In this document: positions 55,093-64,000 of the stretch, piece by piece
Layout: every line of letters begins with the position of its first letter
Position numbering within the stretch: the first letter of the stretch is position 1
Origin: Psoroptes ovis
Taxonomy: Eukaryota; Arthropoda; Arachnida; Sarcoptiformes; Psoroptidae
DNA length: 64,000 bases
Assembly: GCA_002943765.1 (NCBI GenBank)
Contig: PQWQ01000005.1
Coordinates: 2,605,001-2,669,000, forward strand
Reading direction: 5' to 3'
Translations under genes and position numbers: made by a program
The notes under the pieces: generated by a model
Databases searched by the model: none
What the model was told of the DNA's origin: nothing
What the model saw: the letters and a program-made list of their open reading frames with translations, nothing else

Positions 55093-56100
55093 TCAGTCTA
55101 ATATTTCCTCATTATTGATACTTCTACCAATGTACGTTAGCATATTTGAATAATAGCCTTCGCAATCGGATTCTGATATAGTATTTGATCCGTCGTCTAT
55201 AATATCTAACGATTCTTTTTCATTGTTAGATGCAGCACGTTTAACAAAGGTTTTACATTTTGAAAACATATTCTCAATCGGATTAAGAAAAGGTGAGTAT
55301 GGTGGTAAAAAGTCACATCTAACACCTTTCTCGGTAAATGAATTTTTTTATGTTTCCACATTTATGGAAAGGTACATTATCCATAATAATTAGATGATTG
55401 ACTGCATCATGTCCCAGAATTTCTAATAAATCGGTTAGGAAATTGTGGAACGTTGTACTATTGTATGCTCCAACTTTGGAATCGTAATACAAGATTCTAG
55501 CTCTTGTTAGTGCTGCACAAATCCAAATATTCCTTGACCTGATGTTAGACACAGTCATTGTGGCAGACGGTTCCACTTTTAGATCTACCTTTGCTCACCC
55601 TGGTCGAAACCTGGAAACCGACTTCATCGATGAAAATTATTTTACTACCAGTGAAACGGGTCTGCCAATTTAAAAATGCCATGGCATAGTCGTGTCTTTT
55701 TAATATTGTGTCGGCATCATTTCTTTTTTCACATAATCTGGTTAATTTCTTCAATGTATAGTGAAAACCTGATAAGTAATTATTGACAGTTGTCGTAAAG
55801 AGTTTTACGTTAAATTCTTCTTGATATTTACTCGATAATTCCTTGAGAGTCATAGTACAGTTTTCATTAACCCATTTTATTAATTTTTCTCTTTGTTCAG
55901 ATGTTAATTAACATTTTTTCTTACCACCTCTCTTCAAGATTTCGGACCTTCCAGATTCATTGTATATTTTTATAATTGAATCGATTGTATTTCTTTTAAT
56001 ACCTAAGATTTAAGCAATTTTCACTGGTCTATTTCCGCTGGTATATAAATTGATTATTCGTTTTCTGTCCTCATTCGATAATGTATTGTATTTTGGCATT
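55093..56100 (-). pseudogene. Tc1/mariner-family transposase, inactivated
   Basis: Starts MPKYNTLSNEDRKRIINLY (56100) with an N-terminal helix-turn-helix region. There are two in-frame TAA stops, in the part before and after RNTIDSIIKIYNESGRSEI. Catalytic text remains: IIFIDEVGF (first Asp), HLIIMDNVPFHK (second Asp) and LPPYSPFLNPIEN (Glu) about 34 residues later. There are at least two frameshifts, one near 55575 and one near 55335. Stop at 55093-55095. Clearly a dead copy. Confidence 0.85.
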
Positions 56101-56209
56101 TTTCAATTATCAAAGATTAATCCAACCAAACAAAAAACCCAAGAAATAATAAAATCCATTCATGAATTTGCATAAATTTATTTGAATATGAATATTTACT
56201 CTAAATTAA

Positions 56210-56356
56210 CCCTTAAAACTCGAGCGGTGAGCATAGCTCACCATAAGATGTAATGCAGCGACTCGATAGGCGCCCCTCAGTCACCATTTTACATTGGTGT
56301 GAATAATCGTCGAGCTGCTGGCTTACTTGCGCTATAAATGCCTCGAGTTCTAAGGG
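56210..56356. mobile_element. 147-bp piggyBac-like MITE flanked by TTAA
   Basis: TTAA at 56206-56209 and 56357-56360 flanks ends cccttaaaactcgag and, inverted, cccttagaactcgag (14 of 15 match). TTAA duplication with CCCT-type ends is the mark of piggyBac-type insertions. No coding capacity; the interior is notably GC-richer. It interrupts the right inverted repeat of the Tc1/mariner element, so it is younger. Confidence 0.82.
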
Positions 56357-56448
56357 TTAAACTTCGAAAATGCAAAAATTGAATTTGAAATTATTAAATT
56401 TAATTTCACAGCTGCGAAAATCAATTTCAAATCTAAAGAAATTAATCT

Positions 56449-56765
56449 TATAACTCCGAAAATTAATTTTTGAACCCCGAACAAAAATTGAAATTGAAAT
56501 TTGGGATTTTTTTTTTATTATCATCAACAATATAACCTTTATACCTCATTGACAATAGAGGTATATTTTGAATTGTGGCAAGGTTTGCCAAAGTTTATAA
56601 ATTATTTAAAATTTGAATATCAAAAGATTGTTGATCTGAAACCGACTTGAATTCAGATACTGAAAAGTGAAAAAAAATCAGTATCAAGAATTGATTATCA
56701 TCAATTCATTAATAATGTTTGAAAATATTAATTTTTTTTTTATTTAGAAATAAATCAAATAAATT
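56449..56765. other. 3' flank of copy 10
   Basis: From 56515 it matches the 3' flank of copy 8 (44275 onward). No gene. Confidence 0.5.
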
Positions 56766-58486
56766 TCAATCCAATGATTTATATTTGAAATTTTTGAGAT
56801 AAAAATTTGAAACCATTATAAATACGGCTAAATATGCCAACAATATCTGTTGAAAGTATGATGATGATGAGAAATTATAAATAAATTTAAAAGAAGAAAG
56901 AAAGATTATTGAATCGATGATAAATTGGAATTGAATAAATTTTTAGTTGAAAATTAATCGATTACCTTTAATAGTTTCTTATATGTTACGCTACCAATGA
57001 AATCGAACGTCATAGAATATTGATCACCTTTCAATAAATAGAAATAAAGATTTGAATATTTAAACTTTAAACGTTGATTGTTTATGAATGGTATGATTGG
57101 AAATAAATGATGTTTTATATATTCTAAACAAAAATTAACATGTGCCAATGATGCAATCAAAAATACATAAATTGATGAATGTAATAAGAATATGAATCGA
57201 TATATTAATCGTTCAGCAAAACCAGGATTGCCAAATGTCAACATACATACAAACATAACATTCATTGGTAAACCAATTATCATAAATTTAAACAATGCAT
57301 AACTCCATTGTTCTTGATCTACTTGCATCATTAATGTTGTCAACCTATAATGTTCATTTAGAATATAATTTAATTGCCAATATAATAATATTGATTTATT
57401 TTTATTATTATTGTAAATATCGATTTGATTTTGCATTGATTCGATTAAATACTTTGATGAAGATAATTTTTTCGTTAAATGACCATAACAATCGCAAAAA
57501 ATCATTGCTGCTGATGTAGAAACATTTATTGTTAATAATCCAACTTGTATTAAATTGAATGAAGCATTGAAAATTAATATCGAATCAATAATGTAAATTA
57601 ACCAATTGAATATATTGAAATTATATTTTTCTTTGATGAATTCACTGAAAAAACTCAAATGTGCCACTGCACAAGTCAACGCTTAAAAAAATTAATTGTA
57701 ATTTGTGCAAAAAAAATAATAACAATAATCACCTGTAATAATAATGATAATAAGATTCCATTTTTCTTGTATCATCAAGTAGATCACAAGATGAACACGT
57801 GCACGTACTGGTGCATTCGTGAATAACTTCATTGGATTTTGATTTGAAAAGCGTTGATTCAATCGAAATTTTTCCATCTCAAACCATGAATCAAGCCATG
57901 CACGTATGTGATAGATTATTTTATAAAAGATTTTGCTGAAAATCGATAATGTGTTGCCATTTCTAATGAATTTTTCTTTAAAATATTTTGCTTGTCTAAT
58001 TTGAATTAATTTTTCAATTAATGAATCTTTATTTTCATGTTTTAAATAGCAATCCAAATAATGATCATAATTAATGACCAGTATATCATACAACATTTTG
58101 AATGCTAATTTTTTATCCATCTCAGTCTGATCATTAACACCACTGTCAAAATGGTAAAATACACGATATCCTGCCCATAATAATAGCAATGTTAAAAATA
58201 TTAGAAAAAATAAAAATTCACCTGAATAATCATGATTAAAACAAAAATATTTATAAAAATGATCATATTCATGTAATGGAAATATTTCTGGATAATGATA
58301 TATCAATATAAATATCAAAACACGTAACATATAAAATTTTATTATTTTATCTTCAAAACAATATAAGTATTTATAAAATTTTCTCAATTTCTTCTCTTTA
58401 TAACTTAAATCTTCATCATGTTGATGATAATAATTATATAATTGTTTCATGTGTTCATAACTAAAATTATGTATTTTGAAATACAT
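56766..58486 (-). CDS. Candidate gustatory-receptor-like 7TM protein, array copy 10
   Basis: Exons 58486-57733, 57681-56966 and 56846-56766, 516 residues; intron 1 is only 51 bp. Starts MYFKIHNFSYEHMKQL, a start type shared with the copy 9 fragment. Its KEKFIRNGNTLSIFSKIFYK segment is shared with copy 7, its C-terminal half with copy 8. Exon 2 ends VTYKKLLK, exon 3 reads ILLAYLAVFIMVSNF. All splice sites GT-AG; no defect seen. Confidence 0.7.
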
Positions 58487-60163
58487 TTTTATTTTTGTTG
58501 ATTATGATACTATTTTGTGTTGCAATATATATTAAAATTATTCAAAATATTAACATATAAATTCAATATATATTGAAACAAAGCAATCAAAATATACACA
58601 CATTGCTTCAATAAGAATGATGAAGATTTTCAAAAATCAAATCATTATTGACTTTTAATTCGACAAATAATCAATAATAATAATGAATGTTTGAATCGGT
58701 ATCGTTTCCTGAATAATGCTGATAATAAGAATTTTCATTCCTTAGTGCACTGAGGTTGATATTTAGTTCAAACTGGTTCCCATAAAAAATATCTCAATTG
58801 ATTTAATTGAAAATATTTTTTTTTCGAATATTATTTCAATTTAAATTCAACGAAAAATTTTGTTGGTCATATACAAATTGAAAAATTGAGTACAAATTTC
58901 AAAATAAAATTAAAATTTCATTCTATTTTTAGTCTTAGACTTGATTTCAAGTCAGCTGTAAACTAAACAACAAATTGGCCATAATTTCGGTTGTTTTTAC
59001 CTCTGCCGCCAGACTTAGTAATGATTAAAGTGAAAAAATTGGAAATAAAATTAAAATTTTTGTTCAATTTTAAGTTTCGTACCTGATTTCTAGTTAATTA
59101 TCAACTAACTAATTATGTTTATATGAAATAATTTAATAATTGATTTTTCATTTAAAATTTTGAATTGAAATAATTATTAACAAATTAAAACTTGAAAAAA
59201 ACTATCTTCATTGATTTTCTTTGAAAAATGTGCTTTTCTAAATACTTTTAGTCATCCAATCCAAAGCCTAACCGGCTTTTAAAGTGAATTATTGATTAAT
59301 ATAAAAAAATATATAAAATAGTTCCTTACACATTGATCTAAATAGAATGTAATTATGTGAATATATGTGTTTTAATTATTTATTCCATATTTTTAAATGT
59401 AAAATCAATGTTATTAATTAACGTAATTAAAATGATTTATTGAATATAATAATAATAATGGTTATATAAGATAAGCGAATTAAAAAAGTTTGTTTTTCAA
59501 GAGTTTATTCGAATATAATTTAACTTAACAAAAAAAATTGCCATAAATAAATCAATTTAATGCACCCATTTAATTGCATCTGTGATTGATCAAAATTAGT
59601 GTGAGGTTTAGAGTGTTTCAGAATTTACATTGAAGAGATGATGACAGAAATTATCAGAAGGATGGCTTGAATTTGAATGAAAAATGTTACATTAGTCAGC
59701 ATATAACCAAAAGTCATACACTTAAACATCAAGATTTTTCTTCACATCTTTTTTATTGTCACTCGAATGGGAATTTTTCAAATTTTGGCATTCGATAGGG
59801 AGATTAGGCCAGGTTATTTGCAGTAAGAACGAAATTTATTTAGTTTACTTTTATGGCCAGATGATGATGGTGGCTTAATCATCGATGATCGAGGCCATTT
59901 AAGGCACTAATTAAGTGTAATCGAACGATCTGCAGTTTGATGGACTTTGCTGCTTTTGGAAATAACAAATTTGACCGATTCGGTTGCTGTTAGAGAAACG
60001 GTTGACTCAGTTTCATGATCATATGTTTATTAATCACTTATATTGAACTTGATTAGATGTCATGAACTATTGTATGGTGACAGTGATAGTGAATGGTATA
60101 TATAAATATATAAGTCTATATTTATATATTAAAATCAATAATCATTGAAATTACGAACAGGTT
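58487..60163. other. Long intergenic region
   Basis: 58680-59250 is a diverged duplicate of the flank at 51480-51507 and 54302-54800. 59300-60160 is AT-rich with a GC-richer patch at 59740-60020; no gene or repeat recognised. Confidence 0.45.
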
Positions 60164-60470
60164 ATGGACTCCGCAGCTCCACGTGTTACAATCTTAACAT
60201 CAACATCTTTTGGACGCTGGTCGGTTGAAGTTGTCGCTGCGCTTCAAAGTCGAAATTTATATGAATACATATCAACTGATATTGCTGCTGATAAGTTCGA
60301 AGTCTAAAAGGATGCTCAAGCAAAATTAATCTTATAGAATTCGATCGATGATGAGAATCATCAAAGAATTAGATCCTGTCAAAAATCAAAGCAAATTTAT
60401 GATATGCTATGCCAATACCATCTGGGCGAATCTAACGAGAATTGAATTGAAATTACGAACAGTTGCTGGA
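60164..60470 (+). pseudogene. Copia-type gag relic
   Basis: Reads MDSAAPRVTILTSTSFGRWS and VEVVAALQSRNLYEYIS, like the start of copia Gag. It has in-frame stops after DKFEV and KLIL and a frame change near 60410. Not the same family copy as 51508-54301. Confidence 0.55.
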
Positions 60471-60500
60471 TTAAGCAATCCATTTAATGGTTCATCACGT

Positions 60501-60775
60501 TCAATAGCTCAATAGTCTCAATAGCTTCAACGAGTTCGCCATCAGATTATGTTTTAATCCTTCAAGTAATTTGCTTTTGATTTCATCGATTGATTTCTGA
60601 TCAATTGCGGTCATGTTTTCTATCGTGTATAAAGGTTCAGACTTCAAATGGAGAAGTGTTTTAAACAATTCAGCCCTTTCTTGGTCAGACCATTTATTCA
60701 AATCTGCAATGCAGTCAAATTCGTCAATATATTTTTCTACTGACTCATTATCCCTTGGTTCACTTTGTCATGGGA
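60501..60775 (-). pseudogene. Retroelement gag fragment (Ty3/gypsy-like)
   Basis: Minus strand reads VEKYIDEFDCIADLNKWS and ERAELFKTLLHLKSEPLYTI, resembling the retrotransposon Gag capsid region (about 90 residues remain). It lies back to back with the plus-strand copia gag relic. No pol or LTR nearby. Confidence 0.45.
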
Positions 60776-61261
60776 CATTTACGAATCAAAATGTATACAA
60801 TGTGCAACGCCATCTTCAGGTTTATCGAAGGTTATGAAAAATTCGGAACAACACTTTTCCGAAAAACCATGGCCAAATATATTAGCAAGTATGCGGCAAT
60901 TTTGAAAGCATTAGAGATTTAGAAATTGAGAAATTTCGGAAAATAAACCATAATTAATAGAAATCGACATAAATTCAATGGAAAAAAAATGTTAACAAGA
61001 GAAAAAAATCAGTTTCGAGAATTATGATCAATTTATTAAATTTTATTTTGTTTGAAGGGTCAAATGACCATTGTTATGCATGTATTTTATCGATTGTATT
61101 GAGAATTAACATTATTATATTGTTAATATTATCTATTATTGTTCATTGTCATCTTCAATTCGTTTTTTTTAATCTGGATATCAAATTATATTATTTAACT
61201 GAAACATCGGATATAACTAAGTATATTTTCCTTTATAATTATTACCAAATAATCCAATCAA
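60776..61261. other. 3' flank of copy 11
   Basis: Includes accatggccaaat text shared with 44240-44260 and 9100-9120 flanks. The plus-strand frame at 61024-61284 overlaps antisense to exon 3 and is not supported. Confidence 0.4.
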
Positions 61262-63014
61262 TCAAGCTAATGATTTATACTTGAAATTTTTAAGATAAAA
61301 ATTTGAAATCATTATGAATACGGTCAAATATGCCATAAATATCTGTTGCATATATTAAGATGATGATCGGTAATTTATGAAATTTTGATAAAAATATAGA
61401 AAAAAATTAATAAATCAATGATCCGCTGTGATTAGTTGATAAATTTTTGTTTGAAAATTAATTAATTACCTTGAGTAGTGTTTTATATGTTACGCTACCA
61501 AGGAAATTGAATGTCATACAATATTGATCACCTTTCAATAAATAGAAATAAAAATTTGAATATTTAAGCTTCAAACGTATATCCGTTATGAATGGTATTA
61601 TTGGGAATAAATAATGTTTCAAATATTCTGAATAAAAATTAACATGTGCCAAAGATAATATGAATATTGTATATACCGATGAATGTAATGATAATATAGA
61701 TTGATATATTAATCGTTCAGAAAAACCAGGATCACCAAATGTTAACATACATACAAACATAACATTCATTGGCATACTAATTATCATTCCAGCACATAAT
61801 GCATAGCTCCATTGTTCTTGATCTACTTGCATCATTAATGATGTCAAACGATAATGTTCATTTAGAATATAATTTAATTGCCAATGTGATAGTGTTAATT
61901 TATTTCTATGATTATAAATATAACCAATATGATTTTGCATTGATTTAATTAAATACTTTATTGATGATAATTTTTTCATTAAATGAGCGAAACAATCACA
62001 AAAAATAATTGATGCTGTTGTAGCTGCATTGGTTGATAATAATCCAACTTGTATTAAATTGAATGAAGCATTGAAAATTAATATCGAATCAATAATGTAA
62101 AATAGCCAATTGAATGCATTGAAATTATATTTATCTTTCACAAATTCATTCCAAAAATTCAGTAGTGCCACTGTACAAACAAATGCTTTATAAAAATTGA
62201 TCAAATCAAATATTAATTGGAATTTTAGTAATGATTGGAGCTAAAAAATAACAATAATCACCTGCAATAATATGCGTTATCAGATTCGATTTTTCTTGGA
62301 TCATCAAATAGATTACTAGACGAACACGTGCACGTATCGGTGCATTCGTGAATAATTTCATTGGACTTCGATGAAATAAGCGTCGATTCAACCTAAATTT
62401 TTCCATCTCTAGCATGAATCAAGCCATGCTCGGACATAATATAATTTACTATAAATTAATTCAATCAAATTCAATGACCGATTTTCCTTCCGATTGAATT
62501 TTTTTCGGAAATATTTTGTTTTTCTATCATTAATCAATTTTTCGATTATCAAATTATTATTTTCATGTTTCAAATAGCAATCCAAATAATGATCATAATT
62601 AATCACCATTATATCATACAACATTTTGAATGCTAATTTTCTATCCATTTGAATCTGATCATTAACATCACTATCAAAATGATAAAACGTACCAAGTGCA
62701 TTTACTAATAATAGCAATGTGAAAAATATCAAAAAAAATAAAAATTCATCAGAATGATCATGATTAAACACAAAATATTTATAAAAATGATCATATTCAT
62801 GTAATGGAAATATTTCTGGATAATAATAAATCAATATGAATATCAATACACGTAACATGTAAAATTTTACAATTTTTTCTTCAAAATAATATAAATATTT
62901 ATAAAATTTTTTCAATTTCTTTTCTTCATCACTCATATCTTGTTCATGTTGATGATAATAATTATATAATTGTTTTATATGTTCATAACTGAATCTATGT
63001 ATTTTTAAAAACAT
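61262..63014 (-). pseudogene. Receptor-array copy 11 with one-base deletion in exon 1
   Basis: Exons 63014-62262, 62185-61470 and 61342-61262 follow the family model. Exon 1 is 753 nt instead of 754: near 62412 the text ctctagcatgaatc lacks one C compared with ctccagccatgaatc in the other copies, shifting the frame at RAWLDS. Upstream and downstream frames are otherwise open (MFLKIHRFSYEHIKQL; LEMEKFRLNRRLFHRSP). Exon 2 ends VTYKTLLK; exon 3 reads IFMAYLTVFIMISNF. It is either a very recent pseudogene or a single-base sequence error in an intact gene. Confidence 0.75.
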
Positions 63015-63414
63015 TTTTATTTTTGTTGATTATAATTTTGTTTTGTTCAAATATATTGAAATAATAAAAATATGAACAAAAATTGAATGAAGTAATCTAA
63101 AAATATTCATGCAATCATATAATTAAGAATGATTATGATTTATTAATTCTAATCAATATTTAATTTTATTCGAGAAAAAAACATTAAGTCATAATAATTG
63201 CTGAGCATTTGCGCGTTAAAAAAAAATATAAATTGTACGAATGCGCGCCAGGAAACAAATGTATCATTAATGATTTGTTCAAAATTTTGTGCGCTGGTTT
63301 TTTCCTATGATTTGTTTTGCTTTCATCCATTCATCATCTTGTTGTGGTTTCGAATGACAATATTATTTATTGTCAAACAAATTTACTAAATAAAGTTAAT
63401 ATAATTCATCTCTT
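63015..63414. other. 5' flank of copy 11
   Basis: Contains the conserved upstream element at about 63200-63254, roughly 190 bp before the ATG, within a block similar to 34200-34500. Confidence 0.5.
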
Positions 63415-63624
63415 TTGCCTGAAGATGTCGGTCCAGTGCGTCAGTCGATAATGAAAAAACATGAATCATCAATAATTACAAAAACAGTTTACATCGCCTA
63501 TCACCACCACATTTTACTATCTATTATTTGTTTTACAATTGTCACCTGTAATGTGACAATCATTTTCGCACTTGTTCAAATATTACGAACTCATTTCTTA
63601 CGTCCACTCGATCACAAACAATAA
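63415..63624 (+). CDS. Possible small membrane protein or terminal exon
   Basis: 69 codons on the plus strand with balanced composition and one strong hydrophobic helix (ILLSIICFTIVTCNVTIIFA) followed by a basic end. A CAG precedes tcgataatg at about 63439, which could be an acceptor. Not recognised; it may be chance in AT-rich DNA. Confidence 0.2.
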   Translation: MPEDVGPVRQSIMKKHESSIITKTVYIAYHHHILLSIICFTIVTCNVTIIFALVQILRTHFLRPLDHKQ

Positions 63625-64000
63625 TTGAAATTTGTCAAATCAATCTTTATTCATTAAATGCAAAATATATGAAATGATCATGAATGAATTTGAATATATG
63701 AATGTTTAAAATATTTATACCTAAACCCTTTAGGTTTGGTAGTTTAAATTTGTACAAATGAAAATATAATGTAAAGAAATATGTTGAAAGCAATAAAATT
63801 GAAGTAAAGAAATGTGTCGCCATATGGTCGCGCAAAAACAAAGAAAAAATGTAATTATCGAGAAAGTGACATTAGTTAATGAAATATGAATATCAAAGAA
63901 AATAGCGACTGGCGACAGAAAGGATTAGATTGAAATATTTGTACAAAGGAATAGTCATAAATTGAAAATAAATGTCCAAAACAGTAGAAAATAGATACGG
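63625..64000. other. Intergenic sequence
   Basis: AT-rich, nothing recognised. Confidence 0.35.

Larger units (their letters stand above)
54946..56448 (-). mobile_element. Decayed Tc1/mariner (IS630-type) element with long inverted ends
   Basis: The left end (from about 54949: tttctttagatttgg, attgattttcg, agctgtgaaattaaattt) is repeated inverted at the right end (to about 56445), giving inverted repeats over 100 bp long with several mismatches. The right end is split by a nested 147-bp insertion at 56210-56356. The outermost bases and TA duplication were not fixed exactly. Confidence 0.75.

Noticed and set aside
61024..61284. 86-codon hydrophobic plus-strand frame
   Set aside because: Overlaps exon 3 of copy 11 antisense; composition is that of AT-rich spacer.

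Overview
The window looks like AT-rich nuclear DNA of an arthropod, most probably an astigmatid (sarcoptiform) mite of the house-dust or scab mite type. Reasons: introns are very short (about 50-90 bp); the transposons (hAT, LINE with RNase H, Ty1/copia, Tc1/mariner) are animal-like; and the embedded mitochondrial DNA uses the invertebrate mitochondrial code (TGA = Trp, AGA/AGG = Ser), has truncated tRNAs, and has a mite-like order with nad1 and nad6 opposite to the rRNAs. The species cannot be fixed from this sequence alone.

The nuclear backbone is a tandem array of one multigene family, all on the minus strand, encoding about 500-residue multi-pass membrane proteins that I read as candidate gustatory-receptor-like chemoreceptors. 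The gene model repeats: exon 1 (754 nt in most copies, start at an M-(F/Y)-L-K-I-H motif), a 51-86 nt phase-1 intron, exon 2 (716 nt, ends T-Y-x-T-L-x-K at a phase-0 AAG/GTAATT donor), then a 20-29 codon exon 3 holding the end of the last membrane helix. Apparently intact copies are at 5215-6902, 32425-34121, 35556-37267, 38390-40106, 41465-43213, 44526-46261 and 56766-58486. Broken copies are at 7577-8760 (5' truncated), 9322-9519 and 30807-31825 (two ends of a split locus), 34931-35048 and 43738-43860 (relics), 46477-46732 (exon 1 fragment) and 61262-63014 (one-base deletion).

From 9520 to 28026 the array is interrupted by about 18.5 kb of mitochondrial DNA. It starts inside nad2, runs cytb, cox1, cox2, atp8, atp6, cox3, nad3, tRNAs, rrnS, rrnL, nad1, nad6 and the first codons of nad4L. 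It then flips: control region, nad5, nad4, nad4L, nad6, nad1, rrnL, rrnS, tRNAs, nad3, cox3 and the end of atp6 follow in opposite orientation. The result is a roughly 5.1 kb inverted repeat (14294-19408 against 22905-28026) around a 3.5 kb core. Its outer edges join a receptor gene on the left, and an (AT)n tract plus a LINE sitting in a receptor gene on the right. It is either a very young nuclear mitochondrial insertion or an assembly chimera.

Mobile elements are well delimited elsewhere: a complete hAT/ZBED element with 8-bp target duplication (1361-4103); a near complete two-ORF LINE with 14-bp target duplication (46810-51286); a small copia element with identical 159-bp LTRs, 5-bp target duplication and a Gag-to-RT internal deletion (51508-54301); a decayed Tc1/mariner element (about 54946-56448) carrying a nested 147-bp TTAA-flanked MITE; and head-to-head gag relics (60164-60775). 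Insertions, gene conversion and unequal exchange appear to be reshaping the receptor array.
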